Source: Bradyrhizobium sp. STM 3843
GTDB taxonomy: Bacteria; Pseudomonadota; Alphaproteobacteria; Rhizobiales; Xanthobacteraceae
DNA: 33,893 bases
Assembly (NCBI RefSeq): GCF_000239815.1
Contig: NZ_CAFK01000333.1
Span: 1-33,893 of the forward strand
Direction: 5' to 3'
In this document: piece after piece, positions 1-8,283 of the stretch
How positions within the stretch are numbered: position 1 is the first letter of the stretch
Layout of the letters: every line of letters begins with the position of its first letter
Made by a program: the position numbers and the translations under genes
The notes under the pieces: model-generated
Told to the model about the DNA's origin: nothing
Database searches by the model: none
Seen by the model: the letters and a program-made list of their open reading frames with translations, nothing else

Positions 1-247
1 CGAGCTTCAGCCATCCAGGTACCGGCCTGAGCCTGTCAGGGAAGAACGCCTGCGTCTCTCAGACGTGACGCCAAGCACGACCGTGTAGTTGGAGCCGCGA
101 TATCCGCGCGACGATCCTGATGCGAGCGGTCAGCGGACACAGGCTTGCGAAGGGGCTCACCGACAGTGAGGCAAATGTCGATATTGGTCGCGCCTGATCA
201 ATGTCCGGGTCGCGGCGCAGCGTCCCGGCCACGAATACGACGAAGGC
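1..247. other. Left-edge stretch with no supportable gene
   Basis: No reading frame here has a convincing start, ribosome-binding site or family signature. On the minus strand a short frame reading roughly GYRGSNYTVVLGVTSE (about 65-115) resembles protein sequence, but it is closed by a stop just upstream and has no start. It could be a decayed fragment or chance. Confidence 0.4.
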
Positions 248-985
248 TCACCCCGCGAGCTGCTTCTCCGCAATTGCGATCCATTCCGCCTGCACCTTGC
301 GCACATGGCGTGGAGCCCGCTTCATCTGGATCAGCAGCTCGGTGAAGACCACCTTCGCCTCGGCGATCCGGCCGACCAGCTTGAGTAGCAACCCATAGCG
401 GACTTTGACCTCGCTGCTCGGAGCATAGGCCAACAGCGCGTGGTACTCCTCCAGCGCCTCGTCGGTACGGCCTGCGTCCTGCAGCGCCCGTGCGTAGAGC
501 AGATGCGCTTCGGCGGAATTGTAGTCAGGCCAATCCTTTTGCAGCTCGTCGAGCGTCGCCAGCGCGTCGCCGGGCCGTCTGCGGGCGAACTGCGCCTTGG
601 CTTTGCCCAAGGCGAAGAGCGGCTCATGGCCCATCGGCAGGCTGAGGATATGATCGTAATGGTGCTCGGCCTCATCATAGCGGCCGACCAAGACGCATTC
701 CTCGGCCAACGCCGCCCGGTTGGCGATCGTGTCGGTGATCGCGAGCCGATCCGACAATTCGCGATACTGCTTCTCCGGATCGAGCTTGTTAGCGACGCGC
801 TTGCGCGCCCGTTGCACGTCATGGCTGCCGAGCCATTCCGGCACCACCTCGACCACGATATAGGCGAGCGAGCCGATCAGCGGGACCATCAGGATGATAA
901 AGGCCCAGGGCTGCAGGCGTCCGGTCCGCGCCGCATGATAGATCAGCGTGATGTCGAGCAATAAAACGACCAGTGCGACGGGCAC
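248..985 (-). CDS. Membrane-anchored tetratricopeptide-repeat protein
   Basis: About 245 aa. The N-terminus holds two hydrophobic helices (about residues 2-17 and 27-46) resembling the PLDc_N membrane module of cardiolipin synthases, followed by a charged linker and TPR-like helical pairs (about 90-225, e.g. 'GRYDEAEHHYDHIL' and 'GRTDEALEEYHALL'). No catalytic motif is visible, so the likely role is scaffolding at the inner membrane with the TPR part in the cytoplasm. I chose the GTG start at 985 because GTGGGG lies about 9 nt upstream and the first membrane helix begins directly after it; the frame stays open to a TTG at 1066 without a ribosome-binding site. It lies 147 bp after the amidohydrolase on the same strand and could be read through from that operon, but its function need not be related. 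The product class is fairly sure, the role unknown. Confidence 0.75.
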   Translation of the reverse strand: MPVALVVLLLDITLIYHAARTGRLQPWAFIILMVPLIGSLAYIVVEVVPEWLGSHDVQRARKRVANKLDPEKQYRELSDRLAITDTIANRAALAEECVLVGRYDEAEHHYDHILSLPMGHEPLFALGKAKAQFARRRPGDALATLDELQKDWPDYNSAEAHLLYARALQDAGRTDEALEEYHALLAYAPSSEVKVRYGLLLKLVGRIAEAKVVFTELLIQMKRAPRHVRKVQAEWIAIAEKQLAG

Positions 986-1132
986 GGCGAAATCCCCACC
1001 AACGGACAACTTGCGCGCGCTTTGATAGCGCGACCCTCCCGAACTCACAATCCCGGGTTGACGCAAGCGCCATTCACGACGGATATGTGACGCAGCCGGG
1101 CCACATCAGGTTCAAAGGGCGCACGCCGGTCG

Positions 1133-1993
1133 TCAGCGCGCCGGGGTGTCAAAGCCGAACAACTCGGCAGGATTGTCGACGAGAAGCCGGCGCCGCAACG
1201 CATCCGAGGGCGCGATCTCGGCCAAGAGATCGACCAGCGCGACGTCGTCGGGCATCGGACCACTGATGTTGACGTGCGGCCAGTCGCTCCCCCACAGCAC
1301 GCGCTGCGGCGCGTGCGCGGCGAGACTGAGGGCGAACGGCACGACGTCGTGATAGGGCGCGCCCATCAGCGAGATGCGGTCGGCGCCGCTGAGCTTCACC
1401 CAGACCCGTCCGCTGTCGAGCAGGCGAAACAGGATGTCCCGGCATGCTGCGAGGTTCTGGCCAAGATCCGGGCGGGCCATGTGGTCGATGACCACGCGCG
1501 CCTCGATCGCAGCGATCAGATCAGCGTAGCGGATGAGATCGGCGCCGGTGACGTGAATGGCAACATGCCAGTCGAACGGCCGCACCAGCGCAAGCACGGC
1601 CTGCACGCGCTCCGGCGCCGGCGCGCCACCAAGATGAGCCAGGAAGTTGAAACGCACGCCGCAGACGCCCGCCGCGTCCAAACGCGCGACCGCATCGACC
1701 GACACGTCCGGCCCGAGCACGGCGACGCCGCGATAGCGGCCGCGGCCCACGACAAGGGCATCGAGCAGCGGGCGATGGTCCCGGCCATGGCCCTGGCTGT
1801 GCACGATGACGGCGCGGTCGAAGCCGAGACCGTCATGCAACTGGCGCAGCGCCGTTTCCGGGGCCTCCGGCGGGGTGAAGCTACGATCGTCCGGCAGCGG
1901 AAAGCGATCGAATGGACCGAAGATGTGGCAGTGCGCGTCGCAGGCACCGCGAGGTAGCACGCGGCGCTCGGTCTGGATCGAAATTTCGGACAT
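1133..1993 (-). CDS. Amidohydrolase-2 family hydrolase, 2-pyrone-4,6-dicarboxylate hydrolase (LigI)-like
   Basis: About 286 aa, TIM-barrel metal-dependent hydrolase of the LigI-like group, which opens lactones such as 2-pyrone-4,6-dicarboxylate in aromatic catabolism. Visible active-site elements are DAHCH near the N-terminus (His21 and His23), a His in 'AIHVTGAD', 'VVIDHMARPD' around residue 170, and the terminal 'GSDWPH' whose Asp is the catalytic base in the family. The start at 1993 is chosen because AGGAG sits 7 nt upstream; an in-frame GTG at 2017 overlaps the end of the SDR gene and has no such site. It is the last gene of a tight four-gene operon with the SDR, the carboxymuconolactone-decarboxylase-like protein and the alpha/beta hydrolase, which supports a lactone or ring-cleavage-product pathway. 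The exact substrate cannot be told. Confidence 0.85.
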   Translation of the reverse strand: MSEISIQTERRVLPRGACDAHCHIFGPFDRFPLPDDRSFTPPEAPETALRQLHDGLGFDRAVIVHSQGHGRDHRPLLDALVVGRGRYRGVAVLGPDVSVDAVARLDAAGVCGVRFNFLAHLGGAPAPERVQAVLALVRPFDWHVAIHVTGADLIRYADLIAAIEARVVIDHMARPDLGQNLAACRDILFRLLDSGRVWVKLSGADRISLMGAPYHDVVPFALSLAAHAPQRVLWGSDWPHVNISGPMPDDVALVDLLAEIAPSDALRRRLLVDNPAELFGFDTPAR

Positions 1994-2009
1994 GGCAGCG
2001 CTCCTGGTC

Positions 2010-2810
<801 letters not shown>

Positions 2811-2820
2811 GACCGTCTCC

Positions 2821-3369
2821 TCAGGGCTCCAGTTCCGGCTTCTCGCCGTCCGGCAGGCCGATATCGAAGGCGTTAAGAGTGAGCGCCACCAGCGCGTAGT
2901 AGCCGATGATGCCGACGAGATCGACCACGCCGCGTTCGCCGAGGGCCTCGGTCGCAGCCGCATGCAGATCGTCCGGTACCCGGCCGGTCGCGAGCAGCAC
3001 TTTCGTGTAGTCGTGAACCAGCTTCGCTTTGGTATCGGTGAGCTTCGGCGCGCGCCGCTCCGCGATCGCGCTGATGACGGCCGGGTCGATTCCGGCCGCA
3101 AGCCCGTCACGCTTGTGAGCGTACCACTCGAAATGAGAGGTCCAGTGCCGCGCGGTGACCAAGATCGCAAGCTCGGACAACGCTGCTGGCAAGCACGTGT
3201 CGTAGCGCACGAACTCGCCGAGCTTCTGGGCGCGACGCCCGAGCTCCGGACTGTGCAGCCAGGCCCGCAGCGGCGCCGGGATGCGGCCACGCTTTCCCGC
3301 GATGGCCTCCTCCGCAACTGCACGCTGTGCGTCATCCATATCGGCGATAGCAAGCTCTCTGATGCGCAT
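2821..3369 (-). CDS. Carboxymuconolactone decarboxylase family protein
   Basis: About 182 aa, an all-helical AhpD-like-fold protein. The core segment reads 'LPAALSELAILVTARHW', then 'EWYAHKRDGLAAGID', matching the CMD family pattern (Pro-Glu-Leu helix, WxxH, AxxAG). The CxxC pair used by AhpD-type peroxidases is absent, so a lactone decarboxylase-like or unknown enzymatic role is more likely than peroxide reduction. The start at 3369 is preceded by GGAG at 8 nt; the longer frame to 3426 overlaps the upstream hydrolase gene. In the beta-ketoadipate pathway the family converts 4-carboxymuconolactone to enol-lactone, and the neighbouring enol-lactonase-like hydrolase fits the same logic, but the substrate here is not established. 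Confidence 0.85.
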   Translation of the reverse strand: MRIRELAIADMDDAQRAVAEEAIAGKRGRIPAPLRAWLHSPELGRRAQKLGEFVRYDTCLPAALSELAILVTARHWTSHFEWYAHKRDGLAAGIDPAVISAIAERRAPKLTDTKAKLVHDYTKVLLATGRVPDDLHAAATEALGERGVVDLVGIIGYYALVALTLNAFDIGLPDGEKPELEP

Positions 3370-3382
3370 GCGATCACTCCGG

Positions 3383-4201
3383 TCAGGACACGCAAGGCAG
3401 GACCGGCTGAGCTGCCGGCTGCGCAAGGAAAGCGAGCAGCCGCCGCGCCATCTCGGCCGGCGCCTGCACCTGCATCAGATGACCGGCCTCGTCGATCCTC
3501 GCATAGTCGGCATGCGGGATCGTCCGCGCCAGTGCCGCGACCTGCGGCTCCGGCCGCAACAGATCATGCGCCCCGGCGAGCAGCAGACAGCGATGCGGGA
3601 TATCCCGCAGACGCCCGAGCAGGTCGACCTTGGCGAAGGCGAGATTGTTGTGCGCATAGCCGACCGGATCATTGCCGAGGAAGCGACCGAGATAGGTGAG
3701 ATATGCATCGCGGTCACGCCGCAGGGCGGGCGGATAGGAGCGATCGAGCGTCTCGGCCGCCACGGCACGCATGCCCGAGCGGATGCACAGCTCAGAGCGC
3801 CGGGTCAGATAGTGCACGCGATCGGCATCGACGCTAAGCGCAGGGGCGCACAGCGCCAGCGAGGACACGCGGTCCGGATGCGCCAGCGCGAAGCTGACCG
3901 CCACCGCGGCCCCGGCCGCGACGCCGGCAATATCGACGGCCCCATCGATCCCGAGCGCCGTCAGCAGCCGCTCGAGATCGCCGACATGATCATCGAAACT
4001 GAAAGACGAACGCGGCTTTTCCGACAGTCCGGCGCCGCGCAGATCATGGCGCAGGACACGCCGACCGTCGCCGAGCTCGGCCATCAACGCATCGAAGCTT
4101 TCGAGGCTGCCGCCGAGCTCATGCAACAGCACGAGCGTCTGCGCTCCCTTGCCCCGCATCTCATAGCGCAGGGTCAGTCCGTCGAGATGTATCCAGTTCA
4201 T
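3383..4201 (-). CDS. Alpha/beta-hydrolase fold protein, enol-lactonase-like, without a Ser nucleophile
   Basis: 272 aa, alpha/beta-hydrolase fold close in layout to 3-oxoadipate enol-lactonases. Visible: an oxyanion-side 'LLHELGG' strand (26-31), 'HDLRGAGLS' (52-60), the acid at Asp213 in 'AGAHDLLRP', and the His at His241 in 'DEAGH'. The nucleophile elbow, normally G-x-S-x-G, reads G-V-A-A-G (93-97), so the Ser position is Ala95 (codon GCG on the minus strand at 3917-3919, checked on the DNA). The remaining fold is intact, which argues against simple decay. It is the first gene of the operon (13 bp before the CMD-like gene) and diverges from the LysR gene. The ATG at 4201 is used; a TTG at 4207 is possible, and no strong ribosome-binding site is seen. 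Either the protein uses another mechanism or it is a non-hydrolytic binding or scaffold protein. Confidence 0.85.
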   Translation of the reverse strand: MNWIHLDGLTLRYEMRGKGAQTLVLLHELGGSLESFDALMAELGDGRRVLRHDLRGAGLSEKPRSSFSFDDHVGDLERLLTALGIDGAVDIAGVAAGAAVAVSFALAHPDRVSSLALCAPALSVDADRVHYLTRRSELCIRSGMRAVAAETLDRSYPPALRRDRDAYLTYLGRFLGNDPVGYAHNNLAFAKVDLLGRLRDIPHRCLLLAGAHDLLRPEPQVAALARTIPHADYARIDEAGHLMQVQAPAEMARRLLAFLAQPAAQPVLPCVS

Positions 4202-4311
4202 GGGCAAAGGGCTCGTCTCATTCTGGTCGGCGCCGGCGGGAGGGCGCGGTTTGACTCGTCATGCCCCGCTTGCAATAAACCGCGGCGGGCGGCGGCGCAG
4301 AGGACACGGCC
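4202..4311. promoter_or_regulatory. Divergent control region between the catabolic operon and the lysR gene
   Basis: The 110 bp between the divergent hydrolase and LysR genes must hold both promoters. LysR regulators usually bind T-N11-A boxes in such gaps; no single convincing box can be picked by eye. The position is inferred from gene arrangement. Confidence 0.5.
4299..4304 (+). promoter_or_regulatory. Shine-Dalgarno sequence placed for a non-standard ATC start of lysR
   Basis: AGAGGA ends 7 nt before an ATC codon at 4312, exactly where the family N-terminus (x-D-I-R-E-L-R-Y-F) begins. No ATG, GTG or TTG lies in frame between the stop codon at 4276 and GTG 4345. Confidence 0.6.
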
Positions 4312-5256
4312 ATCGACATCCGCGAGCTTCGTTACTTCGTACAGGTGGCGCGCGCCGGCAGCCTGAGCCGGGCGTCGGCGATGCTCAACGTCGCGCAGTC
4401 CGCCCTGAGCCGACAGCTGATGAAGCTGGAGGATGAGCTCGGCGTCGCACTGCTGGTCCGGCACGGCCGCGGCGTCCGTCTGACCCGCGCGGGCACCACG
4501 TTTCTCGATCATGCTCATGCCGTGCTGCTGCAGATCGATCAGATGCCGGGCGCTGTCCGCTCGCTGGACTCGAGCTTTGCCGGCCACATCGTGCTGGGCG
4601 TGCCGCCCGTCGCCGGCCTGCGGATTGCGCCGTCGGTGGTGGTGGAGCTGCGCAAGCGCTGGCCCCAGGCTTCCGTGCAGATCCGCGAAGGTATCAGCTC
4701 CTCGCTCGAGGAGTGGCTGCTGGACCGCCGACTCGACATCGCCGTGCTCTACAATCCGCCGCCGCTCGACGGCATCGAGCTTGCGCCCATCCTGCACGAG
4801 CGCATGGTCGTCGCCGGCCCTCCGGCCGAAAGCGGGCAGCCGGTGGCCAAGACGATCCGCTGGCGCGAGCTGGCCGGATTGTCGCTCATCCTGCCGAGCC
4901 TTCCGCACAGCAACCGACGCCTGATCGAGCAGGCTGCGATCCAGAACGGCGCCCGGCTCAACGTCGCCTTCGAGGTCGACAGCGTGAGCATGACCAAGGC
5001 GATGGTCAAGCGTGGCCTGGGTGCGACGATCCTCGCCTATTCGGCGGTGGCGGCCGAAGCCAAGCGCGGCGAGCTCACTGTCCGGTCGATCGAACGGCCG
5101 CCCTTGATCTCGACCGTCTCGATCGGCATGCCGCGCGAGCGGCAGCCGACCTGGCTGGCAGACCAACTGCTGGCGCTGATGCGCGAAGTGATCTCGCGAT
5201 GTGTCGCCGACGGCAGCTGGCCTGACGCCAAGATCATCGACGGCTACGTGCGCTGA
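4312..5256 (+). CDS. LysR-family transcriptional regulator
   Basis: About 314 aa if begun at 4312. The N-terminal winged helix-turn-helix is clear: D-I-R-E-L-R-Y-F, then 'AGSLSRASAMLNVAQSALSR' with the typical Q-S-A-L-S-R recognition helix, then 'KLEDELGVALLVRHGRGVRLT'. The substrate-binding domain follows from about residue 95 ('GHIVLGVPP' onward). The codon at the expected initiator position is ATC rather than ATG, with a well-spaced AGAGGA upstream. The first standard start is GTG 4345, which would remove 11 residues including helix 1 of the DNA-binding domain. Divergent from the hydrolase operon and convergent with the dctA-like gene (stops 14 bp apart), it is the obvious candidate regulator of the operon, with a pathway metabolite as inducer. 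The family call is firm, the start uncertain. Confidence 0.87.
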   Translation: MDIRELRYFVQVARAGSLSRASAMLNVAQSALSRQLMKLEDELGVALLVRHGRGVRLTRAGTTFLDHAHAVLLQIDQMPGAVRSLDSSFAGHIVLGVPPVAGLRIAPSVVVELRKRWPQASVQIREGISSSLEEWLLDRRLDIAVLYNPPPLDGIELAPILHERMVVAGPPAESGQPVAKTIRWRELAGLSLILPSLPHSNRRLIEQAAIQNGARLNVAFEVDSVSMTKAMVKRGLGATILAYSAVAAEAKRGELTVRSIERPPLISTVSIGMPRERQPTWLADQLLALMREVISRCVADGSWPDAKIIDGYVR

Positions 5257-5270
5257 AGCCTGCGCCGAGC

Positions 5271-6578
5271 TCATTCGCCTGCACCGACGATGGCAGCGCG
5301 TGCATCATCGGCCTCCTCTGCAAGAGGCGCCGCAACGCCGCGCGCGAGATAAGCATCGAGCTTGGCCGTATCCAGCGCATTCTCCCAGCGTGCGATCACA
5401 AAGACGGCGACCGTATTGCCGATGACGTTGGTGAGCGCCGTGCAGGTGGCCATCAGCCGATCGATCCCGAACAGCAGGCCGAGGCCGTTGAGTGGCAGCA
5501 CCCTCACGGACTGAAGCGTTGCTGCGAGCTTGATGAAGGCGCCACCCGCAACCGTCGTGCCGCCCTTCGATGTCAGCAGCATCACCGCAAGCACCGCCAC
5601 CTGCTGGCCGTAGGTAAACGGCGTGTCGGTGGCCTGCGCGATAAAGCCGACCGCAATCGCCATGTAGATGCCCGTGCCGTCGAGATTGAAGCTGTAGCCG
5701 GCCGGCAGGACGAAGCCAACGATCGAGCCATCGCAGCCGGCCTGCTGCAGCTTCTGCATCAAGCGCGGCAGCGCGACCTCTCCGGAGGCCGTGCCGAGCA
5801 CCAGCAGCAGCTCCTCGCGGATGAGCCGCAGCAGCTTGAGCAGCGACAGTCGCATGATCGCGCAGACGCTGCCAAGCACGACGGCCACGAAGAGAATGGC
5901 CGTGATCCAGTAGAGCAGCACGACCTTGCCGAGATAAAGCAGCGTGGCGCCGCCATGGGCGCCGATCGCGGCCGCCATCGCGCCGAAAGCGCCCAGGGGC
6001 GCGAGCTTCATGATGAAGCCGAGCATGCGGAACAGCACATCCTGCCCCTCCTCGATGCCGTGCAGGATCGCCGAGTCCTTCTTCAAGCCGACGCTGAGGG
6101 CTGCGCCCACCAGCACGGAGATGAACAGGACCTGGAGGATCTCGCCCTTGGCGAAGGCGTCGACGATTGTGCTCGGAATGATGCTGAGGAAGAAGCCGAT
6201 TGCGGTGAAGTTGCTCGCCGAGTTGGAGATGCGCGTTACGCTCTCACTGAGCGCGAGATTGCTCGCATGGAGCCCATTGCCGGGCTGGAACACGTTGACC
6301 GCGATGAAGCCCGCGACCATGCCGAGCGTGGTCAGGATCTCGAAATAAAGCAGGGCCTTGAAGGCGAGGCGGCCGAGTTGCCGCATGTCGCGCACGTGGG
6401 TCAGCCCGAGCACGACGGAGCAGAAGATGATGGGCCCGAGCATCATGCGCAGCAGCGCGATGAAGCCGTCGCCGAGCGGTTTCATCTGGGTGGCCGCCTC
6501 GGGCGCCATCAGGCCGAAGACGATCGCGAGCACGATCGCAATCAAGACTTGGACATAAAGCTGGCGGATGGTCGCCAT
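5271..6578 (-). CDS. DctA-family (DAACS) carboxylate:cation symporter with altered binding site
   Basis: 435 aa, about eight membrane helices with two re-entrant hairpins, the size of rhizobial DctA. Family signatures are present: 'QVLFISVLVG', 'GTASGEVALPRL' (HP1), 'FNLDGTGIYM', 'LTSKGGTTVAGGAF' (HP2) and 'GIDRLMATCTALTN' (helix 8). Several differ from standard DctA (GTxSSES, SKGAAGVTGSGF, SExRALTN). Most telling, the helix-8 Arg that pairs with the substrate's side carboxylate in this fold is Thr380 here (codon at 5439-5441). In eukaryotic relatives the same replacement marks a switch to neutral substrates. The start at 6578 (MATIRQLY) has GGGGAG about 11 nt upstream; an ATG at 6599 has none. 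Next to the catabolic operon and LysR, it probably imports the pathway substrate into the cytoplasm, perhaps a mono- rather than a dicarboxylate. Confidence 0.88.
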   Translation of the reverse strand: MATIRQLYVQVLIAIVLAIVFGLMAPEAATQMKPLGDGFIALLRMMLGPIIFCSVVLGLTHVRDMRQLGRLAFKALLYFEILTTLGMVAGFIAVNVFQPGNGLHASNLALSESVTRISNSASNFTAIGFFLSIIPSTIVDAFAKGEILQVLFISVLVGAALSVGLKKDSAILHGIEEGQDVLFRMLGFIMKLAPLGAFGAMAAAIGAHGGATLLYLGKVVLLYWITAILFVAVVLGSVCAIMRLSLLKLLRLIREELLLVLGTASGEVALPRLMQKLQQAGCDGSIVGFVLPAGYSFNLDGTGIYMAIAVGFIAQATDTPFTYGQQVAVLAVMLLTSKGGTTVAGGAFIKLAATLQSVRVLPLNGLGLLFGIDRLMATCTALTNVIGNTVAVFVIARWENALDTAKLDAYLARGVAAPLAEEADDARAAIVGAGE

Positions 6579-6704
6579 GGCTCGTTTCGCTCCCCTCATG
6601 GACGAGATGAAATTCTCGTTCCGTTCGCGAGCGAACTAGAGCAGACGCGTGCGTGCTATGTCCAAATCAATCTTCAGATAGGAATCTATGCCGGATCGGC
6701 ATGG

Positions 6705-6751
6705 CTTGGCGTCGGAGCGACTTGGCGTCGAGCGGCTCGGCGTCGGAGCGA
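6705..6751. repeat. Three imperfect tandem 15-16 bp repeats
   Basis: CTTGGCGTCGGAGCGA, CTTGGCGTCGAGCGG and CTCGGCGTCGGAGCGA follow head to tail between the dctA-like promoter side and the DUF1236 terminator. They lie 127-173 bp upstream of the dctA-like start and could be simple slippage or a cluster of binding sites. Confidence 0.6.
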
Positions 6752-6769
6752 TGCAACGCCGGGACAGGC

Positions 6770-6809
6770 GAAAAGCAGCGGGAGGCACGCCGGCTACGGC
6801 ATGCCTCCC
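6770..6809 (-). terminator. Rho-independent-type terminator after the DUF1236 gene
   Basis: A hairpin with GGGAGGCA (6780-6787) pairing TGCCTCCC (6802-6809) plus an inner GCCG/CGGC stem lies 10 nt past the stop codon. On the minus strand a short T tract (TTTT at 6771-6774) follows. Confidence 0.6.
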
Positions 6810-6819
6810 TGACACTCTG

Positions 6820-8169
6820 CTACTGCTGCTGATCGATCACCTGCACCACCTTCTGGTTCTGCGGGTCAACCAGCACGACCTGATCGCCGATCGCCAGATA
6901 CTGATACGACGCCAACTCCGGGTTGCTGCGCGCGAGTTCGTCCGGCACACGCCTCAACGACAGGCAGGTCGATCCTGATGAGGACGAACCCGATGATGTC
7001 GAAGTCGAGCCCACCGTGCCCGTTGAGGTGGCGGAGCGGAGCAGGATCTGGCGCTGTTCATCGGACAGCGTCACGCGGGTGCTGCCATAGCCGCCGCCAT
7101 AGCGATCAGCGCTGGTGTAACCGCCGCGTTCCGGAATGACGTCGACGATCTCGCGGCTGTGCGGATCGATGATCGCGATGTCGTCATGCACCACGGTGTA
7201 TTCGTAGCCGCGATATTCCGGCACGATCGACACGATATCCGAGGGCAGCGGGCGCGGCCGCACCCGCTCGGGCAGACGTTCGCCGACATTGACGTTGATG
7301 TTGATGTCGGTCCGCGCCTGATCGATGTCGCGATCGCGGCGCAGCCGATCGATGACCTGCGTACGCTGCTGGTCGTTCACCGAGACTTTGGTATTCGAGC
7401 GATTGCGATCAGGCTGATTCTGAGCCTGGCCGGTGGCTTGTCCCGGCTGTGTATTCTGCTGGGCCGTCGAGCCGGTATTGTCCGGGCGATTCGGCTGGGC
7501 CGCCTGATTGTTGCGCTCGGTGCCCTGCTTCTCCGCCGCACGATCAGGACCTTTGCGCTCGTCCTGGCTCTGCTGCGTGGAGCCGGTCGAATTGCGATCG
7601 TGACGATCGGCTTCACGGTCCTGGCGCTGATTCGGCTGGCCCGATCTGCTGGTCTCGGCCGCGCGATTGTCGCCCTTACGCTCGTCCGCCTGGCCCTGCT
7701 GCCGCTTGGTCTCGGCCGACTCCTTGGCGTCCCGACTGTCGCGCTGATCGCGATCGCGCTGCACGGTCGAGTGTTCCGCCTTGTCGGATTGTGCAGCGCC
7801 GGGTCCAGCCTTGTCGGACTGCGCCGCATCCTTGGCCGCGCCTGGACCAGAACCCTGGCCGACCGTCTGCCTGCTATCGCGGGACGGCCGCTCCGTGGCC
7901 TGCTCGCGACCAGGCGAGGCTTCGCCGCGCCGCGGCTCCTGCGCGCTCTGCTTGGTCTCAGATTGAGCAGCATGTGGGCCGGCGGCAGAGCCTTTGGCCT
8001 CCGCGCCGGGACGGCTTGCTTCGCGTGATGATTCTGCCGAAGGCTGCGCGCCGCGTGCGCCCTCATGCTTCATGTCGGATGGGCCCTGGGCGATTGCGCC
8101 GCCCGAGCCGATCGCCATCGCAAGCGCGATAGCAGCAGTACCAAGCCAGTATTTGGATGCCGTCGTCAT
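6820..8169 (-). CDS. Secreted DUF1236 protein with a long low-complexity middle
   Basis: 449 aa. An N-terminal signal peptide with a clean cut after 'SGGAIA' (about residue 27) places it in the periplasm or outside. Residues about 28-265 are a polar, disordered-looking stretch very rich in Q, R, D, S, G, A and E, with short internal repeats such as A-Q-S-D-K-A. The C-terminal part (about 280-449) is the conserved portion: 'VVHDDIAIIDPHSREIVDVI' and the similar 'AIGDQVVLVDPQNQKVVQVI' at the end are two copies of the DUF1236 motif, separated by an S/T/G-rich linker. The function of the family is unknown. The GGAGGAGG ribosome-binding site 7 nt before the ATG is very strong, suggesting abundant synthesis. 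It stands alone between purQ and the dctA-like gene with its own terminator. Confidence 0.88.
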   Translation of the reverse strand: MTTASKYWLGTAAIALAMAIGSGGAIAQGPSDMKHEGARGAQPSAESSREASRPGAEAKGSAAGPHAAQSETKQSAQEPRRGEASPGREQATERPSRDSRQTVGQGSGPGAAKDAAQSDKAGPGAAQSDKAEHSTVQRDRDQRDSRDAKESAETKRQQGQADERKGDNRAAETSRSGQPNQRQDREADRHDRNSTGSTQQSQDERKGPDRAAEKQGTERNNQAAQPNRPDNTGSTAQQNTQPGQATGQAQNQPDRNRSNTKVSVNDQQRTQVIDRLRRDRDIDQARTDININVNVGERLPERVRPRPLPSDIVSIVPEYRGYEYTVVHDDIAIIDPHSREIVDVIPERGGYTSADRYGGGYGSTRVTLSDEQRQILLRSATSTGTVGSTSTSSGSSSSGSTCLSLRRVPDELARSNPELASYQYLAIGDQVVLVDPQNQKVVQVIDQQQ

Positions 8170-8249
8170 AGAGAACCTCCTCCAGTTCCCTGCCCCGTTT
8201 TGTGGGCGGACAACGCAAACACCGGCCAGCCGTTGCGCGGCGGGACAAC

Positions 8250-8283
8250 AAAAAATATCGGAACGAATCCGGTTAAGCCGGAT
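8250..8283 (-). terminator. Probable terminator of the purine operon
   Basis: ATCCGG (8267-8272) pairs with CCGGAT (8278-8283), overlapping the purQ stop codon. A second small stem follows and then a run of six T on the minus strand (A run at 8250-8255). Confidence 0.45.

Noticed and set aside
3281..4366. Long plus-strand frame opposite the hydrolase and CMD-like genes
   Set aside because: It is the antisense of well-supported genes, has no ribosome-binding site, and its Arg/Gln-rich content is typical of shadow frames in high-GC DNA.
7159..8028. Plus-strand Leu/Arg-rich frame resembling a membrane protein opposite DUF1236
   Set aside because: It arises from antisense of the Gln/Arg/Asp-rich linker; the minus-strand gene has a signal peptide and a strong ribosome-binding site.
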